Positions 45,616-54,977 of a DNA stretch of 64,000 bases are shown here, piece by piece. The DNA is taken from contig JAUYCY010000120.1 of assembly GCA_030692055.1 (NCBI GenBank), forward strand, positions 1 through 64,000, in the 5' to 3' direction. This stretch comes from Candidatus Omnitrophota bacterium (GTDB taxonomy: Bacteria; Omnitrophota; Koll11; Duberdicusellales; 4484-171). The position numbers were made by a program, and so were the translations under genes. Position 1 is the stretch's first letter; every line of letters starts with the position of its first letter. The notes below the pieces were generated by a model, which was not told the origin of the DNA, made no database searches, and saw nothing but the letters and a program-made list of their open reading frames with translations.

Positions 45616-46650
45616 TCAATTCCCCTTAAGAATAAATCTGACTATATCCAGAACTCGTGATGAATATCCCCATTCGTTGTCATACCAAATCACTAACTTT
45701 ATAATATTCTTCGCCAAGACCCTGGTCCAGCGCGCATCCACAAAAGTTGATTTCTCCGAGCTAAGATAATCCAAGGAAACAAGGTGATCATTAACAAACC
45801 CGAATGTCTTCGGCTGGGAAAGGGATAGCTGATTAAATAAGCTATTTACTTTCTGTATCGTAGTTTTCTTTTTTACGATAGCCGTAATATCCGAAGAGGC
45901 AACAATATGTGTCGGGATCCTAAAAGAAATTGCCTCTATCTTATTTTTAAGACGGGGCAAAACCTTAATGGTTGCATAAGCAGCAGTCGTATCTTTGGGT
46001 ATAAGGTTTCCCACGCCGCTCCTGCCTAAACCATAATCTCTCCAGTAATGTCCAGGGCTGGATACGGATTCAAGCGAACCGTCAAGCACATTCTGGTAGG
46101 AAAGCCAGGGGTGTAAGGTAGTAAAAAAGCAATTTTTTATTTTAAATTTTTTATCCAAGACTTTCAAAACAGGCGCAACGGCAGTGGCATCGCAGATACT
46201 GCTACTTATGATATGGTGTTTAGAGGAATTATATTTCTCTTCGTTAGCACCTAAGATAATCGTCAAATCCACTTCCTCAGGCGAATGGGTAATCACTACT
46301 TTCTTTATACCTCTGACAAGGAGCCTGCGGGACCTAAGCACATTCTTATGGATACCGGTTGCATCTATCACCACATCCACATCGTGTCTATGCCAAGGCA
46401 CTACAGAGATATCTTCCTGCGAATAAAACTTCACTTCCTTGCCGTCAATTAATAGATTACTACTACTCTTTACTTCCACTTTTCTCTTAAATCTGCCGTA
46501 AATAGAGTAATAACTAAATAAATACGCATGGTTGTCTATTAAGGGATCAATTTCGTTTATCGCCGCTAATTTTATATCCGGCGAATCGCTGATTATTCTG
46601 GTTAATGCTCTGCCTATTCTGCCGAATCCGTTAATTCCAACTCTTATCAT
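45616..46650 (-). CDS. GAPDH/erythrose-4-phosphate dehydrogenase-like enzyme
   Basis: A 344-residue protein with VGINGFGRIGR, the catalytic Cys153 in SSICDATAVAP (usual SCTTNCLAP), the catalytic His180 in TTLHPWLSYQ (usual TVHAYTATQ), and the NEWGYSSR C-terminal motif. Nucleophile and base are kept but the neighbouring residues differ, so the aldehyde substrate is probably not glyceraldehyde 3-phosphate. An Epd-like aldehyde-to-acid oxidation is a reasonable guess. TAGGAG precedes the ATG; the start overlaps the radical SAM end by 20 bases. Confidence 0.83.
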   Translation of the reverse strand: MIRVGINGFGRIGRALTRIISDSPDIKLAAINEIDPLIDNHAYLFSYYSIYGRFKRKVEVKSSSNLLIDGKEVKFYSQEDISVVPWHRHDVDVVIDATGIHKNVLRSRRLLVRGIKKVVITHSPEEVDLTIILGANEEKYNSSKHHIISSSICDATAVAPVLKVLDKKFKIKNCFFTTLHPWLSYQNVLDGSLESVSSPGHYWRDYGLGRSGVGNLIPKDTTAAYATIKVLPRLKNKIEAISFRIPTHIVASSDITAIVKKKTTIQKVNSLFNQLSLSQPKTFGFVNDHLVSLDYLSSEKSTFVDARWTRVLAKNIIKLVIWYDNEWGYSSRVLDIVRFILKGN

Positions 46651-48187
46651 ACCAATCTCCTATAAGTTTTATCTTTAATAAATTTGGTTTTATCCTCATC
46701 CAAAATACAAACAGATACCGTTCGACCGGAAAAATCAGAATATTGTATTTAAGTCGCAAAAAACATACCCTATTTAACAACTTATGCAACAAGCTACATT
46801 TCCTGTCGGGATAGTTTTTAATCATTCCAAAATAAAAATATAGTAGCTTTATCTTTTTCTGATAAGGCGTGGATATCCAGGATAAATTTTCCTCATTTAA
46901 GAAGCCCTCTTTGGTAAAGACATTTTTCCATTCATCGAGCTCATTAGGATAGTTTAAATTTCCAGACTTCGCCAACTCCTCTGACAGCGGGGAACCCGGA
47001 TAAGGCCTGAAATATGCAATGGTTATTTCGGTGCGCGGATTCAGCAATTTTATTTTGGCTGCTAAGGCAAATGTCTTGGTCATTTGATTAAGGCTTTCGT
47101 TCGGTAGTCCAATTATAAAAGTATATCTTGCCCAGTGCAGCGGGCCAGCCTGGCTTAAAAATCTTGCGGAAGATATGGTCTGCTGTGGCGTTATACCTTT
47201 ATCAATAAGCCCTAATGTCTTTGTGCTTCCGCTTTCTGCACCCATGGAAGACCAAAGCCAGCCCAATTTTGCCAGCCACTTCACCATGTCTAAATCCAGA
47301 TAATCTTTCTTAAAATGGTCTATCCTTACCCAGCTCCTCCAATAAAATCTTAAATTTTCCTTTTCTATCATTTGGAACAACTCAATCGCCCGTTTTTTGT
47401 TGATAAAAAAATCTTCGTCCATAAACCAGATAGCATTTGCGCCGTAATCAGACTGCAGCTTTTTTATTTCCTTTACAATCTGGGTTGCTTTCTTATATCT
47501 GTATTTGCGCCTTAAGATAAAATTAATGCAGAACTTACAGGAATAACAACACCCTAGCCCCGTAAGCACCGGATAAGCGACCACCTTCTCTCTTTCTAAA
47601 GGCGGAGAAAATAATGGGCTGCGCATATAACGCTGGGAATCATAAAAAGTATGGTCAAACTCTCCAATCTGTTCAATATCATCAAGGTCGGTATTGCGCA
47701 TAAAACTTATGCGCCCATTTTGCTTAAAGGCAATACCGTTTATCCCTTCTACGCTCTCACGCCTCAATAAGCGCAGGGCCAAATCCGGGATAATTTTCGT
47801 AGCTTCATCTACAACCGCTATGTCAACCAAGGGATGAGACGCTGTCTGTTCGTAAAAAAGAGTGGGATGCGGCCCTCCCCAGACAACAGGTATATCGGGA
47901 TTAACGCTTTTTACAATCTTGCTTATCTCCAAAGCCGCCGGGACCTGAGTAGTCATTACAGAACAACCTACAAAGGACACTCCTTCCTCCAAAGAATCAA
48001 TTAATAACTCTCTATAATTCTCATCGTAAGCCATATCTATAACTTCCACATCAAGTCCTTGTCTCTTTAATATAGTACCAACAACAAGCAAGCCAATATT
48101 TAAGCTAAATTTCCCCTTATCCTTATAATAATCCTGGATATTAATTAAACTGCCTGCGGGGTTTACTAAAATAACTTTATTTTTCAC
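46631..48187 (-). CDS. Cobalamin-binding-domain radical SAM protein
   Basis: A 518-residue protein with an N-terminal B12-binding-like domain (GGPHPTLFYE) and a radical SAM core with Cys213, Cys217 and Cys220 (CCYSCKFC). The C-terminal 100 residues are basic and hydrophobic (FFYF-like), hinting at membrane contact. It starts at GTG with AGGGA upstream. It is the first gene of the coupled block that continues into the GAPDH-like gene and could C-methylate or rearrange a product of that module or a polyprenyl-linked glycan. Confidence 0.83.
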   Translation of the reverse strand: MKNKVILVNPAGSLINIQDYYKDKGKFSLNIGLLVVGTILKRQGLDVEVIDMAYDENYRELLIDSLEEGVSFVGCSVMTTQVPAALEISKIVKSVNPDIPVVWGGPHPTLFYEQTASHPLVDIAVVDEATKIIPDLALRLLRRESVEGINGIAFKQNGRISFMRNTDLDDIEQIGEFDHTFYDSQRYMRSPLFSPPLEREKVVAYPVLTGLGCCYSCKFCINFILRRKYRYKKATQIVKEIKKLQSDYGANAIWFMDEDFFINKKRAIELFQMIEKENLRFYWRSWVRIDHFKKDYLDLDMVKWLAKLGWLWSSMGAESGSTKTLGLIDKGITPQQTISSARFLSQAGPLHWARYTFIIGLPNESLNQMTKTFALAAKIKLLNPRTEITIAYFRPYPGSPLSEELAKSGNLNYPNELDEWKNVFTKEGFLNEENLSWISTPYQKKIKLLYFYFGMIKNYPDRKCSLLHKLLNRVCFLRLKYNILIFPVERYLFVFWMRIKPNLLKIKLIGDWYDKSWN

Positions 48188-48195
48188 TTTATCCC

Positions 48196-50112
48196 TTAGA
48201 ACAAATCTTCTACTTTGTGAGTAGGTATACTATTTAATTTATGAGCTATAAACACCTGATGCCACGTACAGTAAGTCATTATCATATATATATATAAACT
48301 GCTGGTCCAATCAGTATCTTTTCTCCTAAAGGCATATTTTAAGAAATTTTTATTAAACGGTTTTAAGGAATAATGGTCAGAATCTAATATTTTTTCAAAT
48401 GCCGAAGCAAAAGAGCCGTTAAGCCAGCTTTGTATCGGGCCGCTAAATCCGCGTTTTGGCGCGTTCAATATCTCTTCTGGAAGGATATCTCCGAATTTCT
48501 GCCTAAGTAGAAACTTTTTTAATGTGTAGTCCGCGGATTTGGTCCAGCTGGGTATAGAACAAGCCAATTCTACTAACCGATAATCAGTAAAAGGAACGCG
48601 GCCCTCTATAGAATGTGCCATAGTTGCCCTATCCTGAATCAATAGCAACCAATCGCTCAAAGACCCCTGAAGGTCCATATTCATCATCGTATTTATGGCA
48701 TCACCGTTAAAAAGGTCTTTCCATCTTTTTGTATAGAAATTTTCTCCCGCAGTATAATCCAGGCGTTTATTAAAAAGGCTGTAGAGAATATTCGGCGTTA
48801 TGTAACTTAAGCCCATACTATAATACCAACTCATCCCTATATCGGTCTTTAAAGATGAACGTATAAGATCATAATAACCCGATAGAGCCCGATGCTTAGC
48901 CATCGATAACATGCCGTGCGATAGAAAAATAATCTTGCGAATTGCTTTTGGCAATCTATAGAAAATTTTTTGTCTATCGTCCATAAAATACTTGTGGTAT
49001 CCGGCGAATAATTCGTCTCCGCCGATACCCGCTAGCACTACTTTTACATATTTGGCAGCAAAGCCAGATAAAATATAAACATTAACGTAAGAAGGGTCTA
49101 AGATAAGTTGGTCAGAATTCCAGACTAGCTTCGGCAGGAGTGAAAAATAATCTTCTTTTTTTAAAAACATTTCATGATGATTTGAACCTATTCTTTTAGC
49201 AAATATGCTGGCTAATGGAGTCTCGTCAAAACGGTTGCCTTCCAGCTTTACCGAAAAAGTATCTATGCCCGGATGGAATTTTGCTGCGTAATATGCAATA
49301 AGACTAGAATCAATTCCCGAACTTAAATATACGCCTACTGGTACATCAGCTATTAAACGTAACTTCACAGAATCACTTAATAAATCATGAATACTAGGTA
49401 GAAGTTCCTGCAGTTTATAATCTTTCGGCGATGATTTCGTTTTAACATCGTAATACTTTTTGATTTCAATATTGCTACCACAGGCAGTCAAATAATGACC
49501 AGGCATGAGCTGTTGTATTCCTTGAAAAATTGTTCTTGGAGCCGGAACATAACAAAATTGAAAACATAACCAACGCGATAATTCATCTACCCTTGCTTCT
49601 ACCCCGGCAGCGATTATTGATTTAATCTCTGAAGCAAAAATCAGCTTTGCCGGTTCTTGATACAAATAGACCGGCTTAATGCCAAAGCGGTCGCGGACTA
49701 ACAATAATTTTTTTTTCTTAACATCCCAAATCACAAATACAAACATGCCATTTAAACAGCCAAACATCTGCTCTTGATATTCTTCATAAAGATGCGGTAA
49801 AACTTCTGTATCGCTAGAAGTATAAAATCTATGGCCTTTATCTATCAAATCCTTTTTGAGTTCCCTGTAATTATAGATCTCTCCATTCAAGAAACAAACA
49901 ATACTCTTGTCTTCATTAAATATTGGCTGGTCACCTGTATTAAGATCAATTATAGAAAGCCTTCTAAAACCCAATGCAATATCATCTCCATAAAAATACC
50001 CATCTCCGTCGGGGCCGCGATGTCTCATAATATCTGTCATGGCTCTAATGAGGTATTCGGGCTTTTCTTTTCGTCCTAAATTTTGCTGATAAATCCCAGC
50101 TATTCCGCACAT
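48196..50112 (-). CDS. asnB: Asparagine synthase (glutamine-hydrolysing) paralogue 3
   Basis: A 638-residue AsnB homologue: Cys2 nucleophile (MCGIAG), RHRGPDGDG, the PP-loop YLSSGIDSS near residue 267 and AGIGGDELFAGY, where paralogues 1 and 2 have GDGGDE. It is clearly a separate lineage from the other two copies. Probable role is amidation of a carboxylate in a sugar precursor or glycan. It overlaps the flippase end by 13 bases; GAGAGG lies upstream of the ATG. Confidence 0.88.
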   Translation of the reverse strand: MCGIAGIYQQNLGRKEKPEYLIRAMTDIMRHRGPDGDGYFYGDDIALGFRRLSIIDLNTGDQPIFNEDKSIVCFLNGEIYNYRELKKDLIDKGHRFYTSSDTEVLPHLYEEYQEQMFGCLNGMFVFVIWDVKKKKLLLVRDRFGIKPVYLYQEPAKLIFASEIKSIIAAGVEARVDELSRWLCFQFCYVPAPRTIFQGIQQLMPGHYLTACGSNIEIKKYYDVKTKSSPKDYKLQELLPSIHDLLSDSVKLRLIADVPVGVYLSSGIDSSLIAYYAAKFHPGIDTFSVKLEGNRFDETPLASIFAKRIGSNHHEMFLKKEDYFSLLPKLVWNSDQLILDPSYVNVYILSGFAAKYVKVVLAGIGGDELFAGYHKYFMDDRQKIFYRLPKAIRKIIFLSHGMLSMAKHRALSGYYDLIRSSLKTDIGMSWYYSMGLSYITPNILYSLFNKRLDYTAGENFYTKRWKDLFNGDAINTMMNMDLQGSLSDWLLLIQDRATMAHSIEGRVPFTDYRLVELACSIPSWTKSADYTLKKFLLRQKFGDILPEEILNAPKRGFSGPIQSWLNGSFASAFEKILDSDHYSLKPFNKNFLKYAFRRKDTDWTSSLYIYMIMTYCTWHQVFIAHKLNSIPTHKVEDLF

Positions 50113-51602
50113 AAAAACCTCTCTTTAACCAGCTTCATAAATATTTTATCTTTAGTAAAAGCCCTGTACATTATAAAAACAATTGCCCCCCAGCAGATAA
50201 CAGCAAAAGAGATTCTTGCTATGAAAGGTGTTAGAATATGTCCGTTGTAATATTTAAAGAAATTAACGACTGAGAAAATATAGTAATTTACGATACTAAT
50301 AAACAATACCGCAAGCAAACCCGAACAAAACAAAAATGATTCTTTACTATTTTTGAATAAATATTTCTTAGAAATAATAAACATTAATATAGATATTAAA
50401 AATTGCGCAAAAACAAAAACATATACAATGCCCATAATTCCTAATCCAATTTTAACCATAGGGTATGATAGTAAGATAATCACTGTTAGGGCTACGGTAT
50501 AAACAATATTACAAATTTTCTGTTTGTTAACTAAAGTCGAAAGCAAAATAGTGGATGGAACGATAAAAAAAACGGTAAATATAATATTAAAAGCTAAAAT
50601 TTCAAAAATCTTAATACTGGGAATGAATTTAGGGACAAACCAAAAAACCATCGCCCCAAAGCCGGCCTGAACTAAATTGGTAATAATGCAACCTATCGTG
50701 GTCATTACAACTATCATTTGAATAAATTCTTTTTGGATAAGAAGAGAGTCTCCTAATCTACCTAATTCGCTTAATATAACCGGCTGCAAAACATTTCCAA
50801 AATCAGATATTAGCTTATAAATATTATGCACATAGGCTATTGCAAAGGAATATATACCTAGCTGATTGACTGGGAAATATACCGCAATAATAGTCCTATC
50901 AATTCCCCTGAAAGCCCAGAACAAAAAGGTAAGGGCCTGTAAGGCAATTCCGGTTTTTAAAAAAGATAAGAAATTTTCTGAGCTGAAAGTAACGGTAAAT
51001 TTTAGTTTTGGCGCAAAAAAGAAAAAATAAATGATAGAAAACAATGAAACAGCCACCGGCACAGCAAGCAAACCATAAACATGGAATAGGAATACCAACG
51101 ATAACGTTAATAAGGGCGTGATTATCGTTTTAAATAAGTTAATCTTGGTAATTATATTAAATCTTTGGTAGGACCATTGGGCATTCATATATGACGAATC
51201 TATTAAATCCAGAAGCAAGCTTACGGCAACTAAAACTAAACCTACCCTTATTAAGTTGATTTTATAGAATGAGCTGGCAATAATAATTATAGCAGCTGCA
51301 ATTATATAATAAACGGATTCATAAGTTATGCAAATATTCTGGATACGAATAGCTAACTCCGGTTTTTCTTTGCCGATATAATACGGCATCTCTCTGGAGG
51401 CATAGGCAAAAAAACCCGGCCTTATCAATCGGCCGTAAAAAGCCCAAAGCATGACATAGGCAACTAACCCATAATTTTCAGGTCCGAGTTTCGAGGCAAC
51501 ATATAAAGATACGGGAACCTGAAGAACATAACCAATAATATTAGCTAAAGATAACTTGTATGAATGACGAAAAATTGATAAAGGATGCAATTTGTTTCTC
51601 AT
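50100..51602 (-). CDS. wzx: Oligosaccharide flippase, Wzx-type (MOP superfamily)
   Basis: A 500-residue, highly hydrophobic protein with about 12-14 membrane segments. The N-terminus (NIIGYVLQVPVSLYVASKLGPENYG) is characteristic of Wzx/RfbX flippases. It should move lipid-linked oligosaccharide across the inner membrane. It is the only exporter recognised in the window, which points to a Wzx-dependent rather than an ABC-dependent route, although no Wzy or Wzz is seen. ATGA overlap with the upstream gene. Confidence 0.85.
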   Translation of the reverse strand: MRNKLHPLSIFRHSYKLSLANIIGYVLQVPVSLYVASKLGPENYGLVAYVMLWAFYGRLIRPGFFAYASREMPYYIGKEKPELAIRIQNICITYESVYYIIAAAIIIIASSFYKINLIRVGLVLVAVSLLLDLIDSSYMNAQWSYQRFNIITKINLFKTIITPLLTLSLVFLFHVYGLLAVPVAVSLFSIIYFFFFAPKLKFTVTFSSENFLSFLKTGIALQALTFLFWAFRGIDRTIIAVYFPVNQLGIYSFAIAYVHNIYKLISDFGNVLQPVILSELGRLGDSLLIQKEFIQMIVVMTTIGCIITNLVQAGFGAMVFWFVPKFIPSIKIFEILAFNIIFTVFFIVPSTILLSTLVNKQKICNIVYTVALTVIILLSYPMVKIGLGIMGIVYVFVFAQFLISILMFIISKKYLFKNSKESFLFCSGLLAVLFISIVNYYIFSVVNFFKYYNGHILTPFIARISFAVICWGAIVFIMYRAFTKDKIFMKLVKERFLCAE

Positions 51603-53512
51603 GCCTTAGAATTCCGTTCTTTAACTATGGATAAAATTGTTTGCGTTGCCCTGATACAGCTTTTACCGTCGTTTAAGTGCGTCCCGCATTTACGCAAAAA
51701 TTCATCATTATCCGGAGCATTCCATAACTTAACATCTTTTAAGTATTTATCTAAGACGGAAATAAATTCTTCTATATCCTCCGAATATTCGGCACATTTC
51801 TTAACAAGTTTCTTTATCGGTTCATCAAGGACATATCCTAAGCCACTAAACAATAATACCGGCTTTCCTGCTTTTATAGCCTGAAGTAAACTTGTCTGTG
51901 GCATATCTAAAATTACAAGGTCCGAATCTAGTATAAGCTCGCGAGCGTAATAGGCATTCTTAATAATCTTTATTTTTCTTTTTTTAAAAACGGCCATAAG
52001 AGATTCTATCATTGGTGGATTTTTATAATCAAAATTAGGATGCAGCTTTAATGTAATATCATACTGAGGATATTCTAATAATTTGTTTATTATTCGGCTT
52101 TGATAATAATAATAAGTATTCTCTGGATAATATACGCCACTCCAGAAAGTAAAATTGTTACCATTATATTTATTAAAAATGTAAATAATTTTATTCTTTA
52201 CCTTTCTCGGTTTAGTAACCGGGACTTTATCTATACTTAAAGAACCTATCGAAATATATTTGGCATTTGGATTATGTTGACGGGCTAATTCAGATATGGC
52301 CTCTCCGAACATAAAATTTATTTCTGAGGATTTCCACCAACAATAGTTATTATAGTCGGTTCTATGCGTATAGCACGGTCCATGATAAAAATGAATCATT
52401 GGTATATTGCGCTCATTATGATAAAAAACAGCCTGCCTTAAATGTAAATAACAATCGTTTGAAATAACGGCCTTTATATTAAACTTTTTGCATATCAGCG
52501 GGAAGGTATAATTTACAAAGAAGATCTCTGCCAAATTATGCGTAAAAATAAACTGTAGTTTATTCTGAATTTCATGGAAATAATTAAATTTTCCTATTGT
52601 AAATATATCGCGGAAAGAATCTTTATTAATTATTTGCTCCCAAATAAGGGAAGTATCAAGATAAAACCTCCTTATGGTCTCCTCTGCATTTTCAAAATTG
52701 TAGACATTTTTCTTACATCGTAAATTATAGACTGTCCCTAATTTTCTTTTATCCAGATCCCATAGATAAAGGCCTACAGAGTATTTTCTTAATCCTAATA
52801 AATCGCATATAAGGTATTCTAATTCGTAGCCTACTGTAAGAAACAACAAATTTAAATTATAGTATTTTTTATAAAAAAAATACTCTTTGACCTTCAATAG
52901 TTTTCTTTCTATTTTTTCTAAATAATTACCGGTTATCCTTCTTTTTATGTTAGCGGACAAAAAAGCTAATTTTGGATCATGAAATTCTATACCAAATTCT
53001 TCTAAAGATTCAATTTTGCTACTATTCAGATTGACTTCTCGTATTATATTCGATAATGCCAAAACCCATGTAGACTCTTTAATAAACTGATCTCCACCTT
53101 CATCTTTGATATTTGATTTAAAATAAATTATTTTATCGGGCTTTTCGGCACTTATAATCTTATCTAATACCCTTATTTTTGATGGTATAATATTCAAAAG
53201 AGTACAAAGATTAATATAATGGTATCTTGCGGGTTTAATGTGATTCATTTGGGGATAGGTGTCTAAGAGAAATCTATCGATTTGCTCTATCTTTTTAAGC
53301 ACATAATCATGCGACTCGGTTTTCATCTGTTCGATTTCATTATTGTCAAAATAAGATTCTGGTGTTTTATGCTCGATTCCCTTTAAACTTAAAAAATGGG
53401 TTGAAGTAGGGTCTAGGGAAATAAAAACCGAGTTTGAATTTGAATATTTTTTCTTAAGTTCTATTGCGATGTCGATATGAGATTTCTCTTCCAAAAAATA
53501 TAAAACTTTCAT
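51599..53512 (-). CDS. Large GT-B-like protein with HP motif, candidate glycosyltransferase
   Basis: A 637-residue soluble protein. The first 300 residues are unrecognised. The C-terminal half has HFYHGP, IYIFNKYNG, KLHPNF (His491-Pro492) and LDMPQTSLLQA (Thr540-Ser541), an order like the HP and S/T motifs of CMP-sialic acid or CMP-Kdo transferases and capsule-synthesis proteins. The downstream flippase (ATGA overlap) and the upstream ulosonic acid cassette fit a transferase using a CMP-activated sugar. The function is inferred from motifs only. Confidence 0.5.
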   Translation of the reverse strand: MKVLYFLEEKSHIDIAIELKKKYSNSNSVFISLDPTSTHFLSLKGIEHKTPESYFDNNEIEQMKTESHDYVLKKIEQIDRFLLDTYPQMNHIKPARYHYINLCTLLNIIPSKIRVLDKIISAEKPDKIIYFKSNIKDEGGDQFIKESTWVLALSNIIREVNLNSSKIESLEEFGIEFHDPKLAFLSANIKRRITGNYLEKIERKLLKVKEYFFYKKYYNLNLLFLTVGYELEYLICDLLGLRKYSVGLYLWDLDKRKLGTVYNLRCKKNVYNFENAEETIRRFYLDTSLIWEQIINKDSFRDIFTIGKFNYFHEIQNKLQFIFTHNLAEIFFVNYTFPLICKKFNIKAVISNDCYLHLRQAVFYHNERNIPMIHFYHGPCYTHRTDYNNYCWWKSSEINFMFGEAISELARQHNPNAKYISIGSLSIDKVPVTKPRKVKNKIIYIFNKYNGNNFTFWSGVYYPENTYYYYQSRIINKLLEYPQYDITLKLHPNFDYKNPPMIESLMAVFKKRKIKIIKNAYYARELILDSDLVILDMPQTSLLQAIKAGKPVLLFSGLGYVLDEPIKKLVKKCAEYSEDIEEFISVLDKYLKDVKLWNAPDNDEFLRKCGTHLNDGKSCIRATQTILSIVKERNSKA

Positions 53513-53531
53513 CTTTTAAATTTTCACCGTG

Positions 53532-54002
53532 TTAAAAATATTTATTATCGTTCAGGTATTCTAATACCTCTTGTATTACCCCCTCACCGCCTTTTGATTT
53601 CAAAATAATCTGAGCAGATTCTCTGGCCTTTCTACTAGCATTAGACGGTACAATACCTAAACCGCAATACTTTAAGGCAATAGCATCTCTATCTGAATCT
53701 CCGACGTAACAAATATCACTTAAAGATATTTGAAGTGATTTTGATAACCGTCTCAGTGCTTTTTCTTTATTTTTCGCTCCTTTTATTATATTTGTAACCT
53801 TGAGACGATTAGCTATATTATCTACAAAAAGAGAGTCTTCCCCAGTCAACAATGCTATATTTAACCCTTTATTTTTTAACCAAGTTATAGCGTCCGAGTC
53901 TCTGTAATTCAAGGACTTATATTCATTATTAAAAGCATCTATTATATACCGGCCGTCCGTGAGAATACCGTCAATATCTAATATTAGTAATTTAATTTTC
54001 AT
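53532..54002 (-). CDS. KdsC-like HAD phosphatase (type C0)
   Basis: A 156-residue capless HAD protein: DIDGILTDG (nucleophile and acid/base Asp), LLTGEDS, and GDSDRDAIAL. Length and motifs match KdsC, which hydrolyses Kdo-8-phosphate, and the related KDN-9-phosphate phosphatase. Close to NeuB, NeuA and a DegT aminotransferase, it suggests that the ulosonic acid is first made as a phosphate ester. AAGGAGGTG lies upstream of the ATG. Confidence 0.82.
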   Translation of the reverse strand: MKIKLLILDIDGILTDGRYIIDAFNNEYKSLNYRDSDAITWLKNKGLNIALLTGEDSLFVDNIANRLKVTNIIKGAKNKEKALRRLSKSLQISLSDICYVGDSDRDAIALKYCGLGIVPSNASRKARESAQIILKSKGGEGVIQEVLEYLNDNKYF

Positions 54003-54079
54003 TGAACTAATCCACCTCCTTGAGAGAACCTATTAAAACATTCTATTTTTTTATAAAAAAAATTCGCTCTAACAGTACT

Positions 54080-54914
54080 TCACCAACAAGTTCTTCCACC
54101 ATCGATTACTAAATTTGCCCCTGTCATATAAGAAGAAGCGTCTGAACAGAGAAACTGAATCGCTCCTTTATATTCATCCCGACGAGCCATTCTCCTCAAG
54201 GGAATAAGGTTAGTAAGCTTTTCTACAAAATCTTCTGGTTGGTTATTGAAAACACCCCCTATGCAAAGTGCATTTACTCGAACCCCTTTCTGGCACCAAT
54301 AAGTAGCGAGATACTTTGTTAGACCGATGATTCCGTGCTTGATTACTGAATATGTTATTGGTTTAACGGGTTGTTGTTCCTCGGATAAACCTTTTTTAAT
54401 ATAAATTCGCTGATCTGGAGCGATAATAGCTAAATCGGAAGCAATATTTAAAATTACCCCCCCCTTTCTTTTTAGCCATCTCACTGCCAAATACCCGCGC
54501 ACATAAATAAGCCCCGGTCAGCCCAACTTTAATCTGGTAGTCCCATTCCTCAAGAGAAAATTTTTCGAGACGAAATAAGTCAGCAGCCGTTTCTTTTTTT
54601 ACTTTCGGATCAAACGCAGCATTATTGATAAGGATATCAACGCCACCTTGTGATTTTAAATCATTGAATACCTCAAGGATTTGTTTTAAATCAGTAACGT
54701 CCATTTTTCGAACAAGTATTTGTTTTTTATCATAACCTTTAGCCAAGTTTTCTGCAACTGAATTAGCTACCTTTATATCTAAATCGGTAATAACTGTACG
54801 TGCACCATTTTCTAGTAAGGCTGCAGCATATTCTCTCCCTAATAACCCAGCCCCACCAGTAATGAGCGCGGTCTTTCCTGTTAGATCATAAACATGTGGA
54901 AGATTAGGGCTCAT
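54080..54914 (-). pseudogene. Classical SDR oxidoreductase (PtmA-like), frameshifted at a G8 tract
   Basis: Two overlapping frames (54914 to 54396 and 54502 to 54080) together give one complete SDR of about 278 residues. The first has TGGAGLLG and NNAAFDP; the second has GVILNIASDLA, the YSVIK active site, NALCIGGVFN and the terminal MTGANLVIDGG. They join at a run of eight C at 54457-54464. With seven (or ten) bases the frame reads AKKKGGVILNIAS without a break. It is thus a phase-off allele, a pseudogene, a product of slippage or an assembly error. Similar SDRs occur beside NeuB/NeuA genes (PtmA). GGAGGAG precedes the ATG. Confidence 0.85.
54457..54464 (-). repeat. G8 homopolymer within the SDR gene
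   Basis: Eight consecutive C on the plus strand (G on the coding strand). The gene is open across this point only with a tract length of 7 or 10. Poly-G tracts are classic slipped-strand phase-variation sites in surface-glycan genes. Confidence 0.9.
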
Positions 54915-54977
54915 ATTTTATTCTCCTCCTAGAGTACAAATGCATTGATTTTATATTGAGATATTTTAGTAAATTTA

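Noticed and set aside
54040..54065. A/T inverted repeat between the SDR and the KdsC-like gene as a terminator
   Set aside because: It is only a T-run facing an A-run without a GC stem; too weak to call.
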